Shown: positions 43,403 through 52,678 of the stretch, piece after piece
Layout: the number at the start of each line of letters is the position of its first letter
Numbering within the stretch: the first letter of the stretch is position 1
NCBI GenBank assembly: GCA_035513215.1
Contig: DATKCK010000033.1
Span: 1-64,000 of the forward strand
DNA length: 64,000 nt
From: DATCZB01 sp035513215
Lineage (GTDB): Bacteria > Pseudomonadota > Gammaproteobacteria > Steroidobacterales > Rariloculaceae
Direction: 5' to 3'
The notes under the pieces: generated by a model
What the model was told of the DNA's origin: nothing
Seen by the model: only the letters and a program-made list of their open reading frames with translations
Databases searched by the model: none
Translations under genes and position numbers: made by a program

Positions 43403-45360
43403 TTAGGGTTGTCGTTGGCCGGCGGCACTTCGCAATAGGTATTGCTGGCGAAGCAGGCCATGTACTCGTCGAGGATACGCATACCTTCGCGCGGCCGCAC
43501 GGCGCCGGCACGGATTCGCGCCCGCACGAGCTCGCTCATCCGCCGATGCAGATCGTTCGGGAAGTACTGCACCTGCGCCAGCATGTCCTGCACGGCCGTC
43601 GCCGGAATGACCTTCTCGATCCAGAAATTGCCGGGCTCGTCGGGATCCGCGTAGACGTGCGCCTCGGCGACACGGCCGAAAAGATTGTGAGCGTCGCCGA
43701 CGATGTCCTCGTACGCGCCCATCAGAAAGAAGCCGAGGTAATACTCCCTGCCGGCTTCGAGCTCGTGCAGCGGCAGGTAGCTCGTGTCGTCGAGGCTCGA
43801 GACGTAATGACTGACCTTGCCGTCGGAGTCGCAGGTCAGATCGACGAGCCGCGCGAGCCTTTCCGGCTTCTGATCGAGACGCGCAATCGGGACGATCGGG
43901 AACGGCTGACCGATGGCCCAGTGGTCGAGCATCGACTGAAAGACCGAGAAATCGCAGAGATACTGATCCGTCAGCAGCCGCTCGAGCTCGGCGAGCTCCG
44001 GCGAATCCTCCTCGGCCGCGAGCTTGAGCTTCGCACAAATCACCGACGCCGCGCGCCAGTACATATTGTCGCCGAGCGCCTGCTGCTCAAGATCGAGATA
44101 ACCGAGGGAGAACAGCGTCCGGACCTCCTCGAGCAGCTCGTTGGCGTCGTGATATGCCTCGAGCAGCTCGTTGGCGGCATCGATCGAATCGATGTAGTCG
44201 AGGATCGCTTCGAGGCGCAGCAACGGCTCGGGCGACTCATCCGCTAGCCTGATCCGCTCCTCGTCCTTGAATTTTTGCTGCGCGCCGAGCACGGGAACGA
44301 TCAGCACGGAATGGTGCGCGGTCAACGCGCGCCCGGACTCGGTGACGAGCACCGGTGCCGGAACGTCGTTGGCCTCACAGAGCTCGTTGACGGTATAGAC
44401 GATCGCGTTGGCGTATTCCTGGAGGCTGTAGTTGATGCCCGCGTCTTCGCCGTAGTGTCCCTTGTCATAGTTGACGCCGAGACCGCCGCCGAGATCCAGA
44501 TAGCTGACGCCGAAGCCGCGCCGCGCTATCTCGGCATAGATTCGCGTGACTTCCTTGGTCGCCTGTTTCAGCACCTGTATATCGGCGATCTGGCTGCCGA
44601 TATGGCAATGCAGCAGGACGAGGTTCTTCTTCATTCCTCGCCTCTCGAGCTCGTCGAGCATCTGCACGAGCTCCGAGATGCTGAGCCCGAATTTCGAGTT
44701 CGAGCCCGACGACTCCGACCAGCGCCCGGAGCCGCGCGTCGCGAGCCTGACCCGAACGCCGAGCCGGAGCTCCGACTGATTCGCGATCGCGAGAAGATCG
44801 TCGAACTCCGCCACCCGCTCGACGACGGGCACGACGTTCTGACCGATGCGTTGCCCGGCGAGCATCAGGCTCAGCATGGCGCGGTCCTTGACGCCGTTGC
44901 ATATCAGAAGCGTGTCGTCGTCCATCTGAGGCAGCGTGGCGATCAACTCGGCCTTCGAGCCGCACTCGAGCCCGAGCCCGTACGGGCGGCCGGCGTCGCG
45001 TATCTCGTCGACCACCTCGTGGAGCTGGTTGACCTTGATCGGATAGACGCCGCGATAGACGTTACCGTAGCCGCACTCGGCGATCGCGGCCGAGAATGCC
45101 TCGTTGAGCCGCCGAACTTGAGCGCTCAGGATGTCCTGGAAGCGGATCAGCGCCGGGAGCTGCACGCCGCGGCGGCGGATCTCGGCGACGATCGCCGGGA
45201 TGTCGAGCTCCGTGTCCTTGCCGTCGAGCGAGCGGACGGCCATATGGCCGAGCCCGTTGACGAAGAAGTATGGATCGCCCCAGCTTTCGATTCGGTAGAG
45301 CTCGATCGATTCGGCGATCGACCAGGTCTGGGCGGGGCGATCTTCGATCTTCGCTACCAT
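43399..45360 (-). CDS. speA: Biosynthetic arginine decarboxylase
   Basis: 653 residues from the ATG at 45360, one base after the DHS-like gene, matching the family length; the frame stays open further upstream but that part is not protein-like. The PLP lysine is Lys109 in YRGVYPIKVNQ. Further marks are GLECGSKAEL, LHCHIGSQI, YLDLGGGLGVNYD and CEANDVPAPVLVTESGR. It decarboxylates arginine to agmatine. Together with aguA and aguB it forms the agmatine route to putrescine. Confidence 0.95.
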   Translation of the reverse strand: MVAKIEDRPAQTWSIAESIELYRIESWGDPYFFVNGLGHMAVRSLDGKDTELDIPAIVAEIRRRGVQLPALIRFQDILSAQVRRLNEAFSAAIAECGYGNVYRGVYPIKVNQLHEVVDEIRDAGRPYGLGLECGSKAELIATLPQMDDDTLLICNGVKDRAMLSLMLAGQRIGQNVVPVVERVAEFDDLLAIANQSELRLGVRVRLATRGSGRWSESSGSNSKFGLSISELVQMLDELERRGMKKNLVLLHCHIGSQIADIQVLKQATKEVTRIYAEIARRGFGVSYLDLGGGLGVNYDKGHYGEDAGINYSLQEYANAIVYTVNELCEANDVPAPVLVTESGRALTAHHSVLIVPVLGAQQKFKDEERIRLADESPEPLLRLEAILDYIDSIDAANELLEAYHDANELLEEVRTLFSLGYLDLEQQALGDNMYWRAASVICAKLKLAAEEDSPELAELERLLTDQYLCDFSVFQSMLDHWAIGQPFPIVPIARLDQKPERLARLVDLTCDSDGKVSHYVSSLDDTSYLPLHELEAGREYYLGFFLMGAYEDIVGDAHNLFGRVAEAHVYADPDEPGNFWIEKVIPATAVQDMLAQVQYFPNDLHRRMSELVRARIRAGAVRPREGMRILDEYMACFASNTYCEVPPANDNPK

Positions 45361-45361
45361 C

Positions 45362-46333
45362 TCACTTCCCGAGCACGAGCGCGAAAATGAGCGGCGCCAC
45401 GATCGTCGCATCGGATTCGATGACGAACTTCGGCGTCGAGGCCGCGAGCTTGCCCCAGGTGATCTTCTCGTTCGGCACCGCGCCAGAATAACCGCCATAG
45501 CTCGTCGTCGCATCGCTGATCTGGCAGAAATAGGCCCAGCGCTCGACGTCGTCGTAGCCGAGATCCTGCTCCATCATCGGCACGACGCAGATCGGAAAGT
45601 CGCCCGCGATTCCGCCGCCGATCTGAAAGAAGCCGATCGGGCTCTGTTCGCTCTTTTCCCGATACCAGCGCGCGAGATCCATCATGTACTCGATGCCGGA
45701 GCGCACCGTTCCGGGTTGCCTGACCTGACCACGAATGCAGGCGGCCGCGTACATGTTGCCGAGCGTCGAATCCTCCCAGCCCGGCACGTAGAGCGGCAGA
45801 TTCCGCTCGGCCGCCGCGAAGAGCCAGCTGTCGGCCGGATCGATCTGGTAATAAGGCTCGAGCTCGCCGGACGTCAGCGACGCATAGAAGAACTCGTGCG
45901 GGAAATATCGCTCGCCCGAGGCGTCGGCCGCCTGCCAGCGCGCGCGCATGAAGCGCTCGATGCGGCGCATCGCTTCCTCTTCCGGAATGCAGGTGTCGGT
46001 GACGCGATTGAGATGCTGCTCGAACAGTGCCTCTTCCTGCTCCGGACTCAATTGGCGGTAGTGCGGCAGGCGCACGTAGTGGTCGTGGGCAACCAGGTTG
46101 AATACGTCTTCCTCGAGGTTGGCGCCCGTGCACGTGATCGCCTGAACCTTGTCGCTGCGAATCATCTCCGCGAGCGACAGGCCGAGCTCAGCCGTGCTCA
46201 TCGCGCCTGCCAGCGTCACCATCATCGAGCCGCCGTCGTCGAGATGACGCGCATAGGCCTCCGCCGCGTCGATTACGGCCGCCGAGTTGAAGTGCCGGTA
46301 ATGGTGTTTCAGGAATGCGGAAATTTCGCCCAT
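45362..46333 (-). CDS. Deoxyhypusine synthase-like enzyme (putative polyamine synthase)
   Basis: 323 residues of the deoxyhypusine synthase fold: ITCTGANLEEDVFNLVAHDHY, VPGWEDSTLGNM, FFQIGGGIAGDFP, ISDATTSYGGYSGAVPNEK and the catalytic Lys in ITWGKLAAS. Bacteria lack the eIF5A target, and bacterial homologues are thought to make homospermidine or spermidine-type polyamines by NAD-dependent aminobutyl or aminopropyl transfer. Lying between aguA and speA, it is the likely step beyond putrescine or agmatine here. No speD or speE is seen in the window. Confidence 0.88.
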   Translation of the reverse strand: MGEISAFLKHHYRHFNSAAVIDAAEAYARHLDDGGSMMVTLAGAMSTAELGLSLAEMIRSDKVQAITCTGANLEEDVFNLVAHDHYVRLPHYRQLSPEQEEALFEQHLNRVTDTCIPEEEAMRRIERFMRARWQAADASGERYFPHEFFYASLTSGELEPYYQIDPADSWLFAAAERNLPLYVPGWEDSTLGNMYAAACIRGQVRQPGTVRSGIEYMMDLARWYREKSEQSPIGFFQIGGGIAGDFPICVVPMMEQDLGYDDVERWAYFCQISDATTSYGGYSGAVPNEKITWGKLAASTPKFVIESDATIVAPLIFALVLGK

Positions 46334-46341
46334 CGATTCGA

Positions 46342-47406
46342 TTACTTTTGCTTCTCGTGCTCAAAGCCCAGCACCATAACGGGAATCTGCTGTGTCAGGC
46401 AATGCAAGGCGCCCAATCCGACGATCAGCGCCCGGCAGTCGATCGGCACGATCTCCCGGTCCGGGAAACACTCGGCGACGATCCGGGTTGCGACCCGGTC
46501 AGACTCGCCGCCGTATGCTGGAACGAGCACGACGCCGTTTGCGATGTAGAAGTTGGCGTAGCTCGCGGGCAGGCGGTTGCCGTCGTGCATGACCGGAGGC
46601 GGCATCGGCAGCTCGCCGACGTCCAGACCCTTGCCGTTCCGATCCCTCCATGCATCGAGCCGGCGCCGGTTCTCGGCCAGCGCCTCGTGATTCGGGTCGG
46701 CGGGATCCGCGGCCACGACGGTCAGAACGCGGCGGGGAGAAACGAAGCGCGCGAGATTGTCGATGTGCCCGTCGGTATCATCGCCGATGACTCCCTCCCC
46801 GAGCCAGATCAGATCGCTCGAGCCGAGGAGCGCGGCGAGCCGGTCCTCGATCTCGCGGCGTCCAAGCGACGGATTGCGATTCAGATTCAGAAGACACTGC
46901 TCGGTGACGAGCGCAAGACCCTCGCCGTTGACATCGACCGAACCGCCCTCGAGCACCATCGAAGACGAGACGCGCGGCAGGCCGAGGCGGTCGGCCATCT
47001 GCGCCGCCACGGCGCAATCGCGATCGTAGGGCGGGTACTTGCCGCCCCAGGCGTTGTAGTCGAAATCGACGGCCGCGAACCCGGCCGGCGAGTCGTCGTC
47101 GCGGACGACGATGGCTCCGTAGTCCCGGATCCAGGCGTCGTCGGTCGGAATCCGCTCGAGACTGATCCGGTCCTGCGGAACGCGGCCGCCCAGCAACGCG
47201 GCGACATGCCCGGCATGGGCTTCGTCCTGGACGTTGATGTGAATGTGCTCACGCGGCGCGAGCGCCGTAACGACATCGGCCATCGCCGTCTCGGCGGCGT
47301 CGAGCACGCCGGGCCAGGTATCGGGATTGTGCGGCCACGACAGCCACGTGGCCTGATGGAGCGACCACTCGGCAGGCATCCGTCGTACTGGCGTCTTGTC
47401 GGGCAT
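46342..47406 (-). CDS. aguA: Agmatine deiminase
   Basis: 354 residues of the PPAD family. PAEWSLHQATWLSWPHNPDTW opens the fold, with ERIPTDDAWIRDYGAIVV, DFDYNAWGGKY, GEGVIGDDTDGHIDNLARF and the nucleophile Cys in GLGALHCLTQQIP. It converts agmatine to N-carbamoylputrescine. First gene of the operon; eight bases before the DHS-like gene. Confidence 0.94.
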   Translation of the reverse strand: MPDKTPVRRMPAEWSLHQATWLSWPHNPDTWPGVLDAAETAMADVVTALAPREHIHINVQDEAHAGHVAALLGGRVPQDRISLERIPTDDAWIRDYGAIVVRDDDSPAGFAAVDFDYNAWGGKYPPYDRDCAVAAQMADRLGLPRVSSSMVLEGGSVDVNGEGLALVTEQCLLNLNRNPSLGRREIEDRLAALLGSSDLIWLGEGVIGDDTDGHIDNLARFVSPRRVLTVVAADPADPNHEALAENRRRLDAWRDRNGKGLDVGELPMPPPVMHDGNRLPASYANFYIANGVVLVPAYGGESDRVATRIVAECFPDREIVPIDCRALIVGLGALHCLTQQIPVMVLGFEHEKQK

Positions 47407-47504
47407 CGGTTCTGGACAGGTCGGGATGCTTTGCGCGGGTGCGCGATCTTAACCCAAAGATGCCGGACGAACGCGGTGCCCGGGAAAACAGTATCATCGC
47501 AGCA

Positions 47505-48101
47505 ATGAGCTCGATCAGAGCAGTTTCGGCCCTCGCTCTTTGCGTTGCGATCGGCACGCCGGCCCACGGCCAGATGGCGCCGGCGCCGGGGCGGCTGCTC
47601 GTCGCGGATTCGAACGTCGTCGATCCGGATTTCGCGGAAACGGTGCTGCTGATCCTGATCCATCAGGACGGGGGCTCGATCGCCGTTTTCCTGAATCGCC
47701 CGACCTGGGTCGAGCCGGCCGAGGCGTTTCCCGAGATCGAAGCGCTTGTGAGCTACGACGGGGCGCTGTATCTCGGCGGATCGGTCGGGCCCGCCGAGCT
47801 CCTGACGGTGTTCGAGGCCGACGGCCCGCCGGAGCGGGCTCTGTCGCTCGGTGACGGCATCTTCCTGAGCCCGAATCCCGAGCTTTTGAGCGAGCTCGAC
47901 CTGGGCGCAGTGGATCGTCCGAATATCCGGCTCTATGCCGGCCATGCGGAATGGGGCCCGGGCCAGCTAGCCTCGGAAGTCGCGGCCGGCCGGTGGCGCG
48001 TGCTCCGGTCCGAGCCCGGGCACATCTTCACCGACGACCCGTCGAGCCTGTGGGAGAATCTCGTGCTGGCGCCCGACGGCGTCAGCGCCGCCATTTTCTA
48101 G
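47505..48101 (+). CDS. YqgE/AlgH-family protein with signal peptide
   Basis: 198 residues from the ATG at 47505. The body is the YqgE/AlgH fold: GRLLVADSNVVDPDFAETVLLI, SIAVFLNRPTW, YLGGSVGPAELL and YAGHAEWGPGQLASEV. Unlike the usual cytoplasmic proteins it begins with what looks like a signal peptide (SSIRAVSALALCVAIGTPAHG), so it may be exported. In-frame ATGs at 47439 and 47466 would hide this signal. It diverges from aguA. Confidence 0.85.
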   Translation: MSSIRAVSALALCVAIGTPAHGQMAPAPGRLLVADSNVVDPDFAETVLLILIHQDGGSIAVFLNRPTWVEPAEAFPEIEALVSYDGALYLGGSVGPAELLTVFEADGPPERALSLGDGIFLSPNPELLSELDLGAVDRPNIRLYAGHAEWGPGQLASEVAAGRWRVLRSEPGHIFTDDPSSLWENLVLAPDGVSAAIF

Positions 48102-48123
48102 AACGCCGGGCAGACCGATACCG

Positions 48124-49110
48124 ATGACCGTCATCGATGTGCACACGCACATGTTGACGCGGGAGTATCTCGCGCTGCTCGAAGCGCACGGCGCCCCACA
48201 ATACCGGCGCGTGACGAACGCGGCCGGGGAAGAGACGATACAGCGCTTCGGCGCGCCGTTCTTCACGCTGACCGAGCCGATGTGGGACTACTCGCAGCGC
48301 TTGCGCGACATGGACCGGGCCCAAGTCGACGTCGCGATCGTCTCGCTGACCTGCCCGAATGCCTTTTTTGGCGACGCCGATGCGAGCCTCGCAGCGGCCC
48401 GCAACGTCAACGACTCGATGGCGGAGCAGCAAACGCTGAAGCCCGAACGCATTCGCTGGCTCGCGTCGCTGCCCTGGCAGTATCCGGATCTGGCCGTCGA
48501 CGAGCTCGCGCGAGCCGTCGCAGCGGGCGCCGTCGGCGTCATGGTCATCGCCAATATCGACGGGCGGCATCTGACGGATCCGCTGTTTGCCGACGTCTGG
48601 GCCGAGATCGACCGGCGCGCGCTGCCGGTCCTCGTGCATCCCGGCCCGCCGATCGGCGCCGCGGATCTCGGCCTCGCCGATTTCGGGCTCGTGCCGGCCG
48701 CCGGATTTCCGTTCGATACGACGATCGCCTTCGCGCGCCTCTTCCTCGACGGTTTCCTGGACCGCCATTCGCGTCTGAAGCTGATTGCGGCGCACGGCGG
48801 CGGCGCCCTGCCCTGGCTCGTTGCGCGGCTCGATCGTTGCCACGCGCAACTGCCGGCCGCGAGCGTCAAGACGGCGACGCCGCCTAGCGAATACATGCGG
48901 CGCATCTACTACGACGCCGTCGTCTACAGCGAGGCGGCGCTCAGGCTTTGTATCGAGGCGGCGGGCAGCGACGAGCGCGTGCTGTTCGGATCGGACTATC
49001 CGCACAATATCGGCGACATGCCGGGCTGTCTCGACCGCACGGCGAGGCTGCCGTCGAAGTCCGCGCGACGGGTCGAGGGCGGGAACGCCGCAAGGCTGTT
49101 CGGTCTCTGA
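48124..49110 (+). CDS. Amidohydrolase family 2 (ACMSD-like)
   Basis: 328 residues, TIM-barrel metal-dependent hydrolase or decarboxylase. VIDVHTHML gives the HxH metal site, VLVHPGPPIG and IAAHGGGALPWLVARLDR the other His ligands, and LFGSDYPHNIGDM the conserved Asp. Relatives decarboxylate aromatic or muconate semialdehyde acids. With an aromatic ring-cleavage cluster 3 kb away this is plausible, but not proven. Starts 22 bases after the AlgH-like gene. Confidence 0.85.
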   Translation: MTVIDVHTHMLTREYLALLEAHGAPQYRRVTNAAGEETIQRFGAPFFTLTEPMWDYSQRLRDMDRAQVDVAIVSLTCPNAFFGDADASLAAARNVNDSMAEQQTLKPERIRWLASLPWQYPDLAVDELARAVAAGAVGVMVIANIDGRHLTDPLFADVWAEIDRRALPVLVHPGPPIGAADLGLADFGLVPAAGFPFDTTIAFARLFLDGFLDRHSRLKLIAAHGGGALPWLVARLDRCHAQLPAASVKTATPPSEYMRRIYYDAVVYSEAALRLCIEAAGSDERVLFGSDYPHNIGDMPGCLDRTARLPSKSARRVEGGNAARLFGL

Positions 49111-49971
49111 TCAGGCGGACATCGACGGACCCTGCGCGACCGGCGCGAGCCAGCGTTGCTCGACAGTGCCCGAGCCATCGACATCGAGCGCGGCGACGAC
49201 ATGCCGCATTGCGTCGCCCAGCTCCGCGTCGAATCGCCACGGCGCATTGACGACGGCAAGTCCGGAGCCCTCGAGGCCTGTGACGCGGGCGCCGAAGCGG
49301 CACTCGGAGATCAGCGTCCGCGGTGGCCCAAGCGCTTCGAGCCGCCGGATCAGCCGCCAATGCCTGGCATCGGCGAGAAGCGGATACCAGAGCAGGTACA
49401 CGCCAGTCGCCCAGCGCCCGATGGCTTTGCGGAGCAGGCTCACGATGCCTTCGTATTCGTCCTTGATCTCGTAGCTCGGATCGATCAGCACGAGACCGCG
49501 GCGGATTGGCGGCGGCAGCAGCGCGGGCAGGCCTTCGTAACAGTCGCGCGAATGAACGCTGACGCGCCTGTCCTCGCCGATCGAGCGCTTCAGTGCCGTG
49601 AGCTCCTGCGGATGCAGCTCGAGCAGGACCGCGCGGTCCTCGGCACGAAGGAGCGCCTGCGCGACCGAAGCCGAACCCGGGTAGTAGCGCAGACGCCCGG
49701 GCTCGTTGAAACCCGCGACGAGGTCGAGATAGTCGCGCACGGGCGAAGGCCCACCGGGAACCGCGGCGAGACGCAGGATGCCGGCCTCGGCCTCGCCGGT
49801 CCTGCGCGCCTGAGCGCTCGAGAGATCATAGATGCCGCGACCGGCGTGGCTGTCGACATAGCTAAAGGGCTTGTCCTTGCGCCGCAGGCGGCCGAGCAGC
49901 ATGACGAGCGCGATATGCTTGTGCACGTCGGCGGCGCTGCCCGCGTGATAGGCATGCTGGTAGCTCAACAC
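49111..49971 (-). CDS. rlmJ: 23S rRNA (adenine-2030-N6)-methyltransferase
   Basis: 286 residues. MLSYQHAYHAGSAADVHKHI is the hallmark N-terminus. FSYVDSHAGRGIYDL is the SAM motif and VLIDPSYEIKDEY the catalytic DPxY-type motif. Its stop codon abuts the end of the convergent amidohydrolase gene. RlmJ is largely a gammaproteobacterial protein and helps to place the organism. Confidence 0.93.
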   Translation of the reverse strand: MLSYQHAYHAGSAADVHKHIALVMLLGRLRRKDKPFSYVDSHAGRGIYDLSSAQARRTGEAEAGILRLAAVPGGPSPVRDYLDLVAGFNEPGRLRYYPGSASVAQALLRAEDRAVLLELHPQELTALKRSIGEDRRVSVHSRDCYEGLPALLPPPIRRGLVLIDPSYEIKDEYEGIVSLLRKAIGRWATGVYLLWYPLLADARHWRLIRRLEALGPPRTLISECRFGARVTGLEGSGLAVVNAPWRFDAELGDAMRHVVAALDVDGSGTVEQRWLAPVAQGPSMSA

Positions 49972-49983
49972 CGGCTGTCGCGC

Positions 49984-50331
49984 TCAGTCGCGTCGATCGG
50001 CCTTGGTCGCGTTGCCCTTCGACAAAGCGACCGGATATTTCTCGGCATTGATCTTCATCTTGTCGCTGACGGCCACGTCGAGGTCGATGTCGAGACGATC
50101 GGCGAGCCGGAGCAGATAGATCAGGACATCGGCGACCTCATGAGCGACGGCTGTCTTCTGCGCCGGATCGGGATTCGCGGATTCGGTCTCGCTTTGCCAT
50201 TGAAAGATCTCGATCAGCTCGCCGGCCTCGGCGGCGAGCGCCATCGCGAGATTCTTCGGGCTGTGGAACTGTTCCCAGTCGCGCTCGGCCGCAAACTCTC
50301 TGAGTTTCTGTTGCAGTGCTTCGATGTCCAT
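49984..50331 (-). CDS. MazG-like nucleotide pyrophosphohydrolase
   Basis: 115 residues from the ATG at 50331. LAMALAAEAGELIEIFQW and HEVADVLIYLLRLADRLDIDL hold the EAGE and EVAD acidic metal-binding motifs of the all-alpha NTP pyrophosphatase family. Probably removes non-canonical (d)NTPs. It begins two bases after the end of the MFS gene and lies 12 bases before rlmJ, so the three may be cotranscribed. Confidence 0.87.
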   Translation of the reverse strand: MDIEALQQKLREFAAERDWEQFHSPKNLAMALAAEAGELIEIFQWQSETESANPDPAQKTAVAHEVADVLIYLLRLADRLDIDLDVAVSDKMKINAEKYPVALSKGNATKADRRD

Positions 50332-50333
50332 GC

Positions 50334-51533
50334 TCAGCCCTTGACCGGCGCCCTGCGCCTGAGCCCGAGCCACCAGACGGCGGCGCAGGCCGAGCCGGAT
50401 CCGGCAACGATCCATGCCATCGGCATCGGGGACGGCTCGACGACACGGCTCAGCAGCGCCGCAACCACGCCCCCGATGAAGAACTGATTGACGCCGAAGA
50501 GCGAGCTGGCCGCGCCCATGCTTTCAGGATACCGGCTCAGCGTCCGCGCCACCGTGTTCGCAAAGACCGAACCGATGCCGAAGACATAGACCATGAAGGC
50601 CAGGACGAGACCCAGGACGCCGCCTCCGGCAACGGCCGACAGCAGCACCGCCACGCCCCCGATGCCGACGGCACCCGTGCCGAATCCGAGCATTCGCGAG
50701 ATGCCGAGATGGGCGACGTAGCGGCTGTTGATGTAGGCGCCGATCGACCCGCCGAGCATGACGACCGAGAAGGCGATGCCGAACTGCTGCGGCGAAAGCC
50801 CGTAGAACTCGACGAACACGAACGAAGCCGTGCTGACGAAGGCCACGACGCCGATGAATCCAAGCGCCGAGCACAGCATGTAGCCGAGGGCCTGGGCGTC
50901 CCTGAAGATGGGACCGTAGGCGCGCAGGCTCGCGAGCACGCTGCCCGAGAGCGCCCGCTTCACGCGCGGCAGCATGAAAAGCGTCACGACGAAGCACAAA
51001 ACGCCGGCGCCGGCCTGCATCCAGAACACGGCCGGCCAGTGATCGAAGCTCGCGACATAGCCGCCGATCAGGGGCGCGAGCACGGGCGTGAAAAACATGA
51101 ACATCGAGACCCAGGACAGGGCGCGCGATGCTTCCTCGCCGCGCCAGCGGTCGAGAATGATCGCGCGCGACAACACCATGCCGGCGGATGCGGCGAAACC
51201 CTGCAGTGCGCGCGCCCCGACGAGCGAGGCCAGGGTCGGCGAGATTGCCGCGAGCATGGCCGCGATCACGTACATTGCAAGTCCGACACAAAGGACGGGC
51301 TTGCGCCCGAAGCGATCGGACAGCGGTCCGTAGATCAGCGCGCCGAAAGAAAAGCCGATCAAGAGCGAGCTCATCGTCAACTGCACGGCGGCGCCCGTGA
51401 CGTCGAGGCCCGCCGCGACGAGCGACATTGACGGCACGTAAAGATCGTTGGACAACGGCCCGAGCGCCGCAATCATGCCGAGGAACGGAATCAGGATCGA
51501 AAACGTCGCGCGCTCGGTCGCCGGTGCGTTCAT
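50334..51533 (-). CDS. Bcr/CflA-type MFS drug exporter
   Basis: 399 residues with about 12 membrane helices. GPLSDRFGRKPVL between helices 2 and 3 is the MFS signature A, and LSNDLYVPSMSLVA at the first helix is typical of the Bcr/CflA drug:H+ antiporters. SRAIILDRWRGEEASRALSW is the helix 4-5 loop. Exported compound unknown. Downstream of the meta-cleavage cluster by 15 bases, so it might export or import a related aromatic compound. Confidence 0.88.
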   Translation of the reverse strand: MNAPATERATFSILIPFLGMIAALGPLSNDLYVPSMSLVAAGLDVTGAAVQLTMSSLLIGFSFGALIYGPLSDRFGRKPVLCVGLAMYVIAAMLAAISPTLASLVGARALQGFAASAGMVLSRAIILDRWRGEEASRALSWVSMFMFFTPVLAPLIGGYVASFDHWPAVFWMQAGAGVLCFVVTLFMLPRVKRALSGSVLASLRAYGPIFRDAQALGYMLCSALGFIGVVAFVSTASFVFVEFYGLSPQQFGIAFSVVMLGGSIGAYINSRYVAHLGISRMLGFGTGAVGIGGVAVLLSAVAGGGVLGLVLAFMVYVFGIGSVFANTVARTLSRYPESMGAASSLFGVNQFFIGGVVAALLSRVVEPSPMPMAWIVAGSGSACAAVWWLGLRRRAPVKG

Positions 51534-51548
51534 CAGTCGAAGCCGCGG

Positions 51549-52370
51549 TCAGCCGACGGCCATCGTGGCGACCGTGCAGCCCACGGCAAATATCGGAATC
51601 GGCGCGTAGAACATCAGCTCGCCGGTCGCACCCTCCGTTGCGCCGGCGACGGCGATGAAGGTGCGGATCTCGAATCCGCCCTGCCCCGCGTCGCGCAAGG
51701 TCTCCTCGTCCGTGTAGCCAACGAGCTCCTCGCGGCGATTGGCGACGAAACGCTCGAGGAACTCGCGATCCCATGCTTCGTTGATCGTTCCCGAATCCGG
51801 TGTCGCAGGCCAGTGCGAGATGCCGCCCGTGCCGATCAGCGCGATGCGCTCGGGCTGAGCATCGCAAGCACGGCGCAGCGTGCGCCCGAACTCGTAGGCG
51901 CGTGCAAGCGGCGTCAGCGGCGGACCCTGGCAGTTGATGTTGACCGGAATAACGGGCAGATCGTAGCGAGGCGTCAGAAAATGCAGCGGCACCATGATGC
52001 CGTGATCGAACTGCCATTCCTCGGCATAGGCGATGTCGATGGACGGCAGCACGGCCTCGATCAGCCGCCGCGACAGGTTCGGGGCGCCCGGCACCTTCGT
52101 TCGCCGTATCGCGAGCCACTCCTCGTCCTCGATCGGGCCCGAGTAGCTCTCGGCCATGCCGATGCAGTAGGCCGGCATGTTGTTCATGAAGAAGTTCGCA
52201 AAGTGCTCGGCCGCGACGACGATCAAGGCATCGGGGCGGCTCGCCTCGATCCGCTCGCGCATCTCGCCGAGCTTGGCATAGAAGGCATCGCGAACGACCG
52301 GATCGGCCCGGCCGGCACGCCCGGTGATGCCCGGCGCGTGACTGCAAACTCCGGCAAAGACGAGGCTCAT
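51549..52370 (-). CDS. LigB-like extradiol dioxygenase catalytic subunit
   Basis: 273 residues from the ATG at 52370, overlapping the LigA-like stop by four bases. SLVFAGVCSHAPGITG and VVAAEHFANFFMNNMPAYCIG carry the two His ligands of the non-haem iron. LIGTGGISHWP contains the family's conserved acid-base His, and the C-terminal ELMFYAPIPIFAVG is usual. With the small partner it forms a class III protocatechuate 4,5-dioxygenase-type complex. In this cluster the substrate is likely homoprotocatechuate (3,4-dihydroxyphenylacetate), but protocatechuate or gallate cannot be excluded. Confidence 0.88.
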   Translation of the reverse strand: MSLVFAGVCSHAPGITGRAGRADPVVRDAFYAKLGEMRERIEASRPDALIVVAAEHFANFFMNNMPAYCIGMAESYSGPIEDEEWLAIRRTKVPGAPNLSRRLIEAVLPSIDIAYAEEWQFDHGIMVPLHFLTPRYDLPVIPVNINCQGPPLTPLARAYEFGRTLRRACDAQPERIALIGTGGISHWPATPDSGTINEAWDREFLERFVANRREELVGYTDEETLRDAGQGGFEIRTFIAVAGATEGATGELMFYAPIPIFAVGCTVATMAVG

Positions 52371-52678
52371 CGGGAACGATCCTCGAGCAGCGAGTAGAGC
52401 CCGGCGCGAACGGGCCCATGGCGGCGCACGCCCTCGCGCATCGCCTCGAGATATTCGTCCCATTCCTGCCCGATCAGGGCGGCATAGTGCATCAGTATCT
52501 GCCCGTTGACGCCGATGACGTAGAGGAGGCCAATGTCCCCTTCGACAATGGCGGCACGTTCCTCGTCGGTCAGGCTGTACTCGCCAAGCAGCGCATCGCG
52601 GCCCGACTCGAATCGCGCGCGCACGGTCTCGTCCCGATTGAGCTGATACAGGAGCTTCTGCACGGCATACAGGCTCAT
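52367..52678 (-). CDS. LigA-like small subunit of extradiol dioxygenase
   Basis: 103 residues: VQKLLYQLNRDETVRARF, LGEYSLTDEERAAIVEGDIG and LYVIGVNGQILMHYAALIG, the helical LigA fold that caps the active site of the LigB subunit. Translationally coupled with hpaE upstream and the LigB-like gene downstream. Confidence 0.87.
   Translation of the reverse strand: MSLYAVQKLLYQLNRDETVRARFESGRDALLGEYSLTDEERAAIVEGDIGLLYVIGVNGQILMHYAALIGQEWDEYLEAMREGVRRHGPVRAGLYSLLEDRSR

Noticed and set aside
50524..52419. 631-codon minus-strand frame overlapping the MFS and dioxygenase genes
   Set aside because: Out-of-frame copy of two well-supported genes on the same strand; it spans their boundary without any motif.
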